NCBI GenBank assembly: GCA_943370175.1
Contig: CALRPU020000020.1
Coordinates: 40,591-104,590, forward strand
From: Ideonella_A intermedia_A
Lineage (GTDB): Bacteria; Pseudomonadota; Gammaproteobacteria; Burkholderiales; Burkholderiaceae_C
Direction of reading: 5' to 3'
DNA: 64,000 bases
Shown here: positions 15,246 through 22,605 of the stretch, piece by piece
How positions within the stretch are numbered: the stretch's first letter is position 1
Layout of the letters: the number at the start of each line of letters is the position of its first letter
Notes under the pieces: model-generated
Seen by the model: only the letters and a program-made list of their open reading frames with translations
What the model was told of the DNA's origin: nothing
The model's database searches: none
Made by a program: the position numbers and the translations under genes

Positions 15246-16632
15246 GGGTCTGGACCTGGTGATCATGGCTGCGGGCAAAGGCACCCGCATGAAATCGAAC
15301 CGGCCGAAGGTGTTGCACCGCCTGGCCGACCGAAGCTTATTGCAGCACGTTCTGGACACCGGCGCTCGGCTGCGGCCCGACGCGCTGATCGTGGTCACCG
15401 GCCACGGCGCCGAGGAGGTCGAGGCCGGCGTGTGCGCGCCCGACGGCACCCCGCTGCGCTTCGTGCGCCAGATGCCGCAGCACGGCACCGGCCACGCGGT
15501 GCAGCAGGCGGCCCCGGTGCTGCAGGACGACGGCACCACGCTGGTTTTGAACGGCGACGTGCCGCTGATCGAGGAGGCCACCGCCCGCGCGCTGGTCGAC
15601 GCCTGCGGCGGACGGGCCCTGGCGCTGCTCACGGTCACGCTGGACGACCCGAGCGGCTATGGCCGCATCCTGCGCAACACCGCCGGCGAGGTGGTCGGCA
15701 TCGTCGAACAAAAGGACGCCAGCACCGAGCAGCGCGCCATCCGCGAGGTCTACACCGGCGTGATGGCCGCGCCCACCGCGGCGCTCAAGCGCTGGCTGGC
15801 CGACCTGCGCTGCGACAACGCCCAGGGCGAGTACTACCTGACCGACGTGGTGGCGATGGCGGTGGCCACGGGCGTGCCCGTGGTCAGCGCCGCGGCCCGC
15901 AGCGAGACCGAGGTGCTGGGCGTCAACAGCCCGGCGCAGCTGGCACAGCTGGAACGCCGGTACCAGCAGCGCCAGGCCGACGCGCTGATGGAGGCCGGCG
16001 TGCGCCTGGCCGACCCGTCGCGCCTGGACGTGCGCGGCACACTGGTGTGTGGCCGCGACGTCGAGATCGACGTGAACTGCGTGTTCGAAGGCCGGGTCGA
16101 GCTGGGCGACAACGTGCGCGTGGGCGCGCACTGCTGCCTGCGCAATGTGCGCATCGCCGCCGGCACGGTGGTGCACCCGTTCTGCCACATCGACGGCGAC
16201 CGCGACGGCGTGAGCGTCGGCGCGAACGCGGTGATTGGCCCCTTTGCCCGCCTGCGCCCCGGCGCGGTGCTGGGCGACGAAGTGCACATCGGCAACTTCG
16301 TCGAGGTCAAAAACAGCACGCTGGCGCGCGGCGCCAAGGCCAACCACCTGGCCTACCTGGGCGATGCGACGGTCGGGGAGCGCGTCAACTACGGCGCCGG
16401 CAGCATCACGGCCAACTACGACGGCGCCAACAAGCACCGCACCACGATCGGCAACGACGTGCACGTGGGCAGCAACAGCGTGCTGATTGCGCCGGTGGTG
16501 CTGGGCGACGGCGCCACCATCGGCGGCGGGTCGGTGATTTCCAAAGACGCGCCCGCGGGCACCTTGACGGTGACCCGGGCCCGCCAGGTCAGCCTGGAGG
16601 GCTGGGTGCGGCCGACGAAGAAGGCGCGCTGA
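15244..16632 (+). CDS. glmU: bifunctional GlmU (GlcN-1-P acetyltransferase / UDP-GlcNAc pyrophosphorylase)
   Basis: Makes UDP-GlcNAc for peptidoglycan and lipopolysaccharide in two steps. The 462-residue protein has the N-terminal uridyltransferase fold with MAAGKGTRMKS and PKVLH, QHGTGHAV and LNGDVPL. A left-handed beta-helix of hexapeptide repeats runs from about 250 to 440, containing the acetyl-transfer His in KANHLAYLGDA and NYGAGSITANYDG. GAGGA seven bases before the ATG at 15244 supports the start. The last 44 bases overlap the end of the uracil-DNA glycosylase gene on the other strand. Confidence 0.96.
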   Translation: MGLDLVIMAAGKGTRMKSNRPKVLHRLADRSLLQHVLDTGARLRPDALIVVTGHGAEEVEAGVCAPDGTPLRFVRQMPQHGTGHAVQQAAPVLQDDGTTLVLNGDVPLIEEATARALVDACGGRALALLTVTLDDPSGYGRILRNTAGEVVGIVEQKDASTEQRAIREVYTGVMAAPTAALKRWLADLRCDNAQGEYYLTDVVAMAVATGVPVVSAAARSETEVLGVNSPAQLAQLERRYQQRQADALMEAGVRLADPSRLDVRGTLVCGRDVEIDVNCVFEGRVELGDNVRVGAHCCLRNVRIAAGTVVHPFCHIDGDRDGVSVGANAVIGPFARLRPGAVLGDEVHIGNFVEVKNSTLARGAKANHLAYLGDATVGERVNYGAGSITANYDGANKHRTTIGNDVHVGSNSVLIAPVVLGDGATIGGGSVISKDAPAGTLTVTRARQVSLEGWVRPTKKAR

Positions 16633-17590
16633 GCGCTTCCGGGGCGTCCATCGCCTCCATCGCCTCGGCGGCCAGGCACAGGTCGTCCCAGGCGCGGGCC
16701 TTGTCCTGCGGGTTGCGCAGCAGGTAGGCCGGGTGGTAGGTGACCACCAGGGGAACGCCCTGGTACTGGTGCACGCGGCCGCGCAGGCGGCCGATGGGCT
16801 CGGTGCTGCGCAACAGGCTTTGCACCGCGAACCGGCCCATGGCCAGGATCAGGCGCGGGCGCACCAGCGCGATCTGTCGCACCAGGAAAGGCTCGCAGCG
16901 CTGCAGTTCCTCGGGCGTGGGGTTGCGGTTGCCCGGCGGGCGGCACTTCAGCGTGTTGGCGATGTAGACCTGTTGCGCCGGCTCAGCGTCGCCGCGGGTC
17001 AGGCCCAGGGCGCGCAGCATGCTGTCGAGCAACTGGCCCGAGCGGCCGACGAACGGCTCACCCTGGCGGTCTTCCTGCTCGCCGGGCGCTTCGCCGACGA
17101 CCATCCAGTGCGCCGACGGGTGACCGACACCGAACACGGTCTGCGTGCGGCCCTGGCACAAGCCGCAGGCGGTGCAGCCGGCGACGGCGGCGCGCAGCGC
17201 GGGCCAGTCCAGGGTGTCGAGCGGGCCGGCGGTCGGCTCGGCGATGGTCCCCGTGCGCGCCACCCGCGCCAGGCCGACATGTGCTTCGTCGCGCGGCGGC
17301 GGTTCCACCGTCGGCCGCTGGGCGGGGCCCTGCTCGGGGGGCGGTGGGACGGCCCCATGGCGCGGTGATGCCGCGCCATCAACGGGTGAGACCGCGGCGG
17401 GGAGCGGTGAGGCCAAGGCGGAGGCCGGTGACGCCGCGCCCTCGACCGGCGGGGCCCCGCTGCTCGGGGACGGCGACGGCGCCAGGCCGTCGGCCGAGGA
17501 CGGTGCGGGGTCCGCGGGCCAGCCCGGCGCCAGCCACGCCGGCACGCCCAGCTCGCCCAACAGGCGGCGCTGTCGCTCAGTCCAGGGCAC
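16589..17590 (-). CDS. uracil-DNA glycosylase, family 4 (Fe-S)
   Basis: Removes uracil from DNA in base-excision repair. It is 333 residues from a GTG start chosen for its AAGGAG six bases upstream. Layout: an N-terminal helix (WTERQRRLLGELGVPAWL), about 110 residues of Pro/Ser/Ala-rich low-complexity linker, then the catalytic domain with CTACGLC and a later KCRPPGNRNP...RCEPF supplying four cluster Cys, motif GEAPGEQED and the HPAYLLR motif. The start lies inside rimI by 14 bases, and the 3' end runs 44 bases into glmU. It belongs to the tsaB-rimI-UDG operon. Confidence 0.92.
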   Translation of the reverse strand: MPWTERQRRLLGELGVPAWLAPGWPADPAPSSADGLAPSPSPSSGAPPVEGAASPASALASPLPAAVSPVDGAASPRHGAVPPPPEQGPAQRPTVEPPPRDEAHVGLARVARTGTIAEPTAGPLDTLDWPALRAAVAGCTACGLCQGRTQTVFGVGHPSAHWMVVGEAPGEQEDRQGEPFVGRSGQLLDSMLRALGLTRGDAEPAQQVYIANTLKCRPPGNRNPTPEELQRCEPFLVRQIALVRPRLILAMGRFAVQSLLRSTEPIGRLRGRVHQYQGVPLVVTYHPAYLLRNPQDKARAWDDLCLAAEAMEAMDAPEALSAPSSSAAPSPPG

Positions 17591-18191
17591 CGCGGGCTCC
17601 TTGAATGGCGCCCGAGGGCGCGTTGGCCACGACCGATGCGGGCGCCGCGCCGACGGCCATGGCCGTGGCCGCCACGGTGGCGGTGGCCATCGCGGCACGG
17701 GTCGCCGCCCGCTGCGCCTCGGACGCTTCGGCGACGGGCACCGCCAGACTCATCACCACCGCGTCCTCCCGGCGGCCTTTCGGCGCCGGGTAGTAGCCGC
17801 GGCGCAGCCCGATCTCTGCGAAACCATAGCGACGGTACAACGCGCGAGCGCGGTCGTTGCTGGTGCGCACCTCCAGCCACAGCATGGGTTCGCCGCGCGA
17901 GCGGCACAGGTCGACCAGCGCGTCCAGCATTTGCCGCGCCAGCCCGCGCCCTTGCAGGGCCGGCGCCACCGTGATGTTCAGCAGGTGCATCTCGTCCACG
18001 CCCGGCATCGCAACGAAGTAGCCCAGCATGCGACCTTCGCCATCGTCCAGCCAGTGGGCGAGGTACCCCGCCGCCAGCGAGTCGATGAAGTTGCCCCGCG
18101 TCCACGGAAAGGCATAGGCCTCGACCTCGATGGCCATCAAGGCGTCCAGGTCGCTGACCTGCAGCGACCGCAGCGTGGCCGGCCGGCTCAT
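17577..18191 (-). CDS. rimI: ribosomal-protein-S18-alanine N-acetyltransferase RimI
   Basis: GNAT acetyltransferase that acetylates the N-terminal Ala of ribosomal protein S18. Core residues 1-150 include YAFPWTRGNFIDSL, LLNITVAPALQGRGLARQML (the acetyl-CoA-binding RGxG loop), LEVRTSNDRARALYRRYGF and RRGYYPA, all typical of RimI. A further 50 or so residues of Ala/Thr/Val-rich sequence follow, which normal RimI lacks; they may be a lineage-specific tail. Its ATG overlaps the tsaB stop (ATGA) and the downstream UDG start lies inside its end. Confidence 0.92.
   Translation of the reverse strand: MSRPATLRSLQVSDLDALMAIEVEAYAFPWTRGNFIDSLAAGYLAHWLDDGEGRMLGYFVAMPGVDEMHLLNITVAPALQGRGLARQMLDALVDLCRSRGEPMLWLEVRTSNDRARALYRRYGFAEIGLRRGYYPAPKGRREDAVVMSLAVPVAEASEAQRAATRAAMATATVAATAMAVGAAPASVVANAPSGAIQGARGALD
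17597..17602 (-). promoter_or_regulatory. ribosome binding site deciding the UDG GTG start
   Basis: AAGGAG on the minus strand, six bases before the GTG at 17590 and inside the end of rimI. Longer in-frame readings have no such signal. Confidence 0.65.
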
Positions 18192-18991
18192 GGCGCGGGC
18201 GGCGGCGACACCGTCGCCCGCGCCAGCGCGCGTTCGCTGGTGGTCTGCGCGACCTTGTTGCGCAGGTAGACCGGCAGCGCATGGCTGGCGTCCAGCAGCG
18301 CGCCGTCGTCCCACCCGCGCTGGGCCAGCGTGGCCAGCGCCATCGCGCGCCCGACGCCGTCGGCCACGTCCAATCGGGGCGCGCCACCGGCGTGCAACCG
18401 ATCGCCCATCGCGTCCAGCGCCGACCCGACCAGGCCCACGCCGGCCGGCCCCGCGGACCGCGCCCAGGCCAGGTCGGCCCAGCGCTCGTTGAGCCGGTCG
18501 ATCGAGTGCAAGGCCGGCGCCACGCTGACCTGCCAATGCCCCGGGCGCGCGCCCTGCCAGCGGTAAGCCGCGGCGTAGATCTCGTTCATGCGCGCGTCCT
18601 GCACCACCCACAGCGTGTGCAGGCCGCGGGCCAGGGCCAGCAGGCGCACGGACTCCGCAACCAGCATCAGGCTGTCCACCGGCAGCACCGGCTTGTTCGC
18701 GCCGAACGCCAAGCCCTGCGCCACCGCGCAGCTGGTGCGCAGACCCGTGAACGCGCCCGGGCCGCAGCCGAAGGCGATGGCGTCCAGCGACGCGAGCGTG
18801 CACCCCGCTTGCGCCAGCAACTGCTTCACCCCCGGCAACAGCGTGGCGGAGGCCTGGGCGCCGCCCTCGGACTCCGCGCTCAGCACCTGGTCGGGCATGA
18901 CCAGGGCGAGGCTCATGCGCTCGGTCGAGGTGTCGAGCGCCAGCACCCGACAGGGCAGGCTCGGCGGCTCGTGGGTGACGATGGACAGCAT
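18188..18991 (-). CDS. tsaB: tRNA threonylcarbamoyladenosine complex subunit TsaB
   Basis: Partner of TsaD and TsaE in forming t6A37 on ANN-decoding tRNAs; an ASKHA-fold scaffold. The 267 residues include VLALDTSTERMSLAL (phosphate-loop-like), FGCGPGAFTGLRTSCAVAQGLAF (family signature) and VVQDARMNEIYAAAY. The window also holds sua5 at 25231-26226, which supplies the threonylcarbamoyl-AMP. TAAACT lies six bases upstream of the ATG and no Shine-Dalgarno is seen, suggesting a leaderless mRNA that begins the tsaB-rimI-UDG operon. Confidence 0.93.
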   Translation of the reverse strand: MLSIVTHEPPSLPCRVLALDTSTERMSLALVMPDQVLSAESEGGAQASATLLPGVKQLLAQAGCTLASLDAIAFGCGPGAFTGLRTSCAVAQGLAFGANKPVLPVDSLMLVAESVRLLALARGLHTLWVVQDARMNEIYAAAYRWQGARPGHWQVSVAPALHSIDRLNERWADLAWARSAGPAGVGLVGSALDAMGDRLHAGGAPRLDVADGVGRAMALATLAQRGWDDGALLDASHALPVYLRNKVAQTTSERALARATVSPPPAP

Positions 18992-18997
18992 CGGCCG

Positions 18998-19003
18998 AGT
19001 TTA
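18998..19003 (-). promoter_or_regulatory. -10 element of tsaB operon (leaderless candidate)
   Basis: TAAACT on the minus strand, six bases (CGGCCG) before the tsaB ATG, in a 61-base gap after the DUF1501 gene. No good -35 is seen. Confidence 0.35.
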
Positions 19004-19052
19004 GGTCAGGCCCCGACGCCCGGTGCCGGGCGGGGTCGGGCTGCGCGCGTGC

Positions 19053-20597
19053 CTACGCCATGAAACCGAGGTCGCGCTGGAAGTTGCGCAGGTTCGGGAA
19101 CACCGCGTCCAGGGCGCTGTCGCCCACGCCGAACCAGCGACCCAGCGTGGCGCCAATCTGATCCACCGCGACCCCGGGCAGGAAGCTGCCGGACCCGACC
19201 TCGTCGTCGTGGTTGACACCGATCTGGGGCACCCGGCCGTACACGTCGCGCCCGCGCACCGCACCGCCATGGACGAAGTGGTGCGCGCCCCAGCCGTGGT
19301 CGGTGCCGTCGCCGTTGCTGGTGAAGGTGCGGCCAAAGTCGGACGCCGTGAACAGCGTCACCTGGTTGCGCGCGCCCAGCGTGTCCAGCACCCCGTCGAA
19401 GTAAGCGATGGCGTGCGACACGCGGGCCAGCAGGTCGCTTTGCGTGCGGTTCTGGTTGTCGTGGGTGTCGAAGCCGCCCAAGCTGACGAAAAACACCTGG
19501 CGCTGCACCCCCAGCGTGGGCGCGGCCGCGACGATGCGCGCCACTGTGCGCAGTTGCAAGGCCAGCGCATTGGCACCGGCCTGCCGGGTGGCCGGGTTGG
19601 TGTAGTTGCCGGGGGCGGCCACCGCCGCGTCGGTGGGCGTGAAGGCCGCCTGGAACTGCGCCTGCGCCTCCACCGAGCGGCGCGTCACCCCGTTGTATTC
19701 CTTGGCCAGCAAGCCACTGCGCTCGCCGGTGATCAAGGTGCGCAGGTTGGCGCCCGCGGTGGTCGAGCCGAACAGCGTCGCGTTGACGCCCGGCAGGCCG
19801 CCGATGGCGGTGGCCCCGGTGCTGCCCACCTGGTACTGGAACACGGTGTTGCCGGCGGCAAAGACCGCGTTGCCGGCCGCGGAAATGCTGGTGAACACGG
19901 CCCGCGCGTTGCTGGACGCCACGAGGTCGCCCAGGCGCCCGCCCCAGCCAACGCGCGCGCCTTCCGGCGCCAGCGCCTGCCAGGTCGATTGCTGGTCGTT
20001 GTGCGAGAACAGCTTGGCCGGCTTGCGGGTGCTGCTGCTGCGGTAGGCGGCCTTGTTGGCGAGCGGCTCCACCAGCGGGCCGGCGTTGGCGATCACCGCC
20101 AGGCGGCCTTGTTCGAACAAGGCCTGCACCTCACCCATGGCCGGGTGCAAGGCCAGCGCGCGTCCGGCGTTCACCGGGAAGGCCAGGTGGCGGGGGGTGA
20201 GCGGCAGCACCCCGCCGAGGTAATCCAGCACGCCGGACGCGGCGCTCAAGTCGCGTGGCGTGCCCACCGGCCGCAGCGCGATCGGGTCGGGCGCCTGCGA
20301 GCGCAGCGCGGTGTAGGCCTGCCAGGACGCGGCGTCCGTGGGCAGGACCATGTTCGCCGAGTCGTTGCCGCCGAACAGGAACAGGCACACCAACGCCTTG
20401 TAGCCCGGCGCCGCCTGCGCGGACGCGGCACTCAGGCCCAGCAGGTTCAGCGCAAAGGGCGTCGCGCCGGCCCCCAGGCCCGCACCGATGGCGGCGGCCC
20501 GGCGCATGAACTCGCGGCGCGCGGCCTGACCCGGTTCGCCGAGCACCGCGGGCGCGTGGAGATCGGTGCGCCGACCGGCTGAAGTGAAATCGCTCAT
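19053..20597 (-). CDS. DUF1501 protein with Tat signal
   Basis: A 514-residue protein of the DUF1501 family, related to the alkaline phosphatase/sulfatase superfamily. ARREFMRRAAAIGAG at 26-40 followed by a hydrophobic stretch ending ASAQA is a classical twin-arginine signal, so it is exported folded. Conserved parts include LFLFGGNDSANMVLP, SHNDQQSTWQ, SLGGFDTHDNQ, TASDFGRTFTSNGDGTDHGWG and HHFVHGGAVRG. The ATG overlaps the stop of the DUF1800 gene (ATGA). The two families are repeatedly adjacent in proteobacteria and planctomycetes and are presumed to act together; no reaction is established. Confidence 0.88.
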   Translation of the reverse strand: MSDFTSAGRRTDLHAPAVLGEPGQAARREFMRRAAAIGAGLGAGATPFALNLLGLSAASAQAAPGYKALVCLFLFGGNDSANMVLPTDAASWQAYTALRSQAPDPIALRPVGTPRDLSAASGVLDYLGGVLPLTPRHLAFPVNAGRALALHPAMGEVQALFEQGRLAVIANAGPLVEPLANKAAYRSSSTRKPAKLFSHNDQQSTWQALAPEGARVGWGGRLGDLVASSNARAVFTSISAAGNAVFAAGNTVFQYQVGSTGATAIGGLPGVNATLFGSTTAGANLRTLITGERSGLLAKEYNGVTRRSVEAQAQFQAAFTPTDAAVAAPGNYTNPATRQAGANALALQLRTVARIVAAAPTLGVQRQVFFVSLGGFDTHDNQNRTQSDLLARVSHAIAYFDGVLDTLGARNQVTLFTASDFGRTFTSNGDGTDHGWGAHHFVHGGAVRGRDVYGRVPQIGVNHDDEVGSGSFLPGVAVDQIGATLGRWFGVGDSALDAVFPNLRNFQRDLGFMA

Positions 20598-22468
20598 CGC
20601 TGCACCAGGAAGTCGGGAGAGGCCAGGCTCAGGAAGACCGCCAGGTAGACGCGGTCGCGTCGGGCGGTGTCGATCGCCGCCTGGTTGGTGACCGCTCCGG
20701 CGGCGTTGGTCGTGGGCGCTGGAATGGTGCGCGAGGTGACGGCCTCGATGACCTGCGCCCGCGCATCGGTGGCCAGCTGACCCGAGGTCAGCAGCAGGCT
20801 CACCCGGTCGACCAGCTCCGCGGGCTTGTCGGCCAGCGCCAGCTCGGCGGTGTAGTCCTGGCGCACGTAGCGGTTGGCGGCCGTGCTGATGGGCACCCAG
20901 CCGCGCAGGTAATTCAGGTAGCCCGCCACGGTCACCTCGTGGGTGAGCTGCAGCTCGGGCGCCACCAGGCCGGCGCTGGCCAGGCTGGTGCCCGGCGGGG
21001 CGTAACCTGGGCGGTAGAAGTTGAAGACCGACGGCGCGCGCATCGGCGACTGGCCAAGCCGCGTGGCGGTGTCGTCGGTGTTGCCGATGCCGCGGAAGCG
21101 GCCGCCGGTGTCGGCCGCGCTCGCCTTGAAGGCCCGCATCCAGTGGGCCAGGCGCTGCACCGGGTCGCGCACGCGGCCGAAGGCGGAGTCGGCGGGGTCC
21201 AGCAGCCGGGCGCTCGGGTCCAGCAGCACGGCGCGCCACACCGCCTTCATGTCGCCACGCGGGCTGCCGTTGCCGCCATTGAAGGCCGCCGTGCAACGCG
21301 CGATGGCCGCCGGTGTGGGGTTGCTGGTGACCAGCCGCTGGTGCAACTGGCGGCACAGGAAGGGGCCGGCGTTCGGGTGGTTGAACAAGGTGTCGAGCGC
21401 GGTCTTCAAGTCGCCCTCGGTGTCTGGCTTGCCCGTCTGGTCCGGGATCACGGTGCCCAGAAAGCGCTTCTCGCTCGTCGAGTGAAAGGCGTTGTAGGCC
21501 TGCATCGGTTGCCAGTCGCGGTCGGCGTTGGCGTTGCCGCCGTTGAAGCGGGTGGCCGTGCGATCGGCCTCGGCGGGTCCGGCGTACCAGCTCCAGCCGG
21601 TGAAGACCTTGGCCAGGCCCTTCACGTCGGCGTCGGTGTAGGTTTCCACCGGCACGCCATTGGCCAGGCGCGCGCTGCCGTCGGGGTTCAGCTCGTACAG
21701 GCCGATGCTGAACAGTTGCATCACCTCGCGGGCAAAGTTTTCGTCGGGCACGCGGCCGGTGGCGGCGTTTTCCTTCTGGTTGCCGCGGTGCGACAGGTAC
21801 AGCCCCATCATCGGGTGGCGGGCCACGCCGTCCAGCAGGTCACGGAAGTTGCCAAAGGCGTTGGCGGCGAGCATGTCCACGTAGCTGGCCACGCCGCGCA
21901 CCTGGGGCGCCACGTTGCCGTCGACGAAAGACACCACGAAGATCTGCGACAGCGCGAAGGTGGCGCGCTGCCGCAGCGGGTCGGGCGCGGTGACGGCCTG
22001 CTGCCACCAGGATTCAAAAAAGTCGTCCTGGCTGACGGCGCCTTCATTGGCGGCGGCGCGCTCCGCCGATCGGCGGTCGATGGCCGCGCGGTGCGAGGTG
22101 ATGGGCTGGCTGAACTGGGCGTCGACCCAACCGGCGTAGCCCAGGCGCTTGACCTCGGCGAGGTCGGTGTCGGTGGCGCCAAAGCTGGCCTGGCCGAGCA
22201 GGCGGGCGGCGCCAGCGTCGGTCAGCGGATCGGCCACCGCCGCCGGTGGCGTGGTGGGCGCGGGCGCGGCCGAGTCGCCACCGCCGCCGCCACCGCCGCC
22301 GCCGCACCCGGTCAGCGCGGCCAGCCCGGCGCAGGCCAGGGCCGCCAGCAGCGCCACACGCCCTGCGGCCGCCCGCCGGCCCGCAGGCATGTGTGGCGCC
22401 GCTGACGGCACGCGGTTCGCGTTGATGCCTCGCGCTTCTCCCATTGGACCCCCCATCGGACCCCCCAT
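20594..22468 (-). CDS. DUF1800 lipoprotein
   Basis: About 624 residues. A signal peptide ends in the lipobox AALTGC, followed by a run of nine glycines and a Pro/Ala linker, so a tethered lipoprotein is likely. The DUF1800 domain fills the rest: ARLLGQASFGAT, LRQRATFALSQIFVVSF, ENFAREVMQLFSIGLYELN, FTGWSW, LDTLFNHPNAGPFLCRQLHQRLV and FNFYRPGYAPPG. Three in-frame ATGs (22468, 22456, 22444) lie in a 12-base tandem repeat containing GGGGGG, and a fourth at 22390 gives an ideal signal peptide, so the start is uncertain. Coupled to the DUF1501 gene downstream. Confidence 0.85.
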   Translation of the reverse strand: MGGPMGGPMGEARGINANRVPSAAPHMPAGRRAAAGRVALLAALACAGLAALTGCGGGGGGGGGDSAAPAPTTPPAAVADPLTDAGAARLLGQASFGATDTDLAEVKRLGYAGWVDAQFSQPITSHRAAIDRRSAERAAANEGAVSQDDFFESWWQQAVTAPDPLRQRATFALSQIFVVSFVDGNVAPQVRGVASYVDMLAANAFGNFRDLLDGVARHPMMGLYLSHRGNQKENAATGRVPDENFAREVMQLFSIGLYELNPDGSARLANGVPVETYTDADVKGLAKVFTGWSWYAGPAEADRTATRFNGGNANADRDWQPMQAYNAFHSTSEKRFLGTVIPDQTGKPDTEGDLKTALDTLFNHPNAGPFLCRQLHQRLVTSNPTPAAIARCTAAFNGGNGSPRGDMKAVWRAVLLDPSARLLDPADSAFGRVRDPVQRLAHWMRAFKASAADTGGRFRGIGNTDDTATRLGQSPMRAPSVFNFYRPGYAPPGTSLASAGLVAPELQLTHEVTVAGYLNYLRGWVPISTAANRYVRQDYTAELALADKPAELVDRVSLLLTSGQLATDARAQVIEAVTSRTIPAPTTNAAGAVTNQAAIDTARRDRVYLAVFLSLASPDFLVQR

Positions 22469-22571
22469 TTTTTGTTTGTTCCGCAGCGTAGCGGTGTCAT
22501 CGGCGAATGCGGCGGCAGACTGAGGCCCTTGTTGTGAGCAATTGCATCCACCGCGACACGAAGGCGCGACG

Positions 22572-22595
22572 GCACCGTGCGAAAGCACCGTGCGA
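22572..22595. repeat. 11-bp direct repeat upstream of dacB
   Basis: GCACCGTGCGA occurs at 22572-22582 and 22585-22595, 13 bases apart, just before the dacB ATG and in the divergent gap with the DUF1800 gene. It could be a binding site; nothing else supports this. Confidence 0.4.
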
Positions 22596-22605
22596 TCATC
22601 GTTGG

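Noticed and set aside
22266..22310. A GCC/GCG-rich microsatellite-like run.
   Set aside because: It encodes the nine-glycine spacer directly after the lipobox of the DUF1800 protein, so it is coding linker sequence rather than a separate element.
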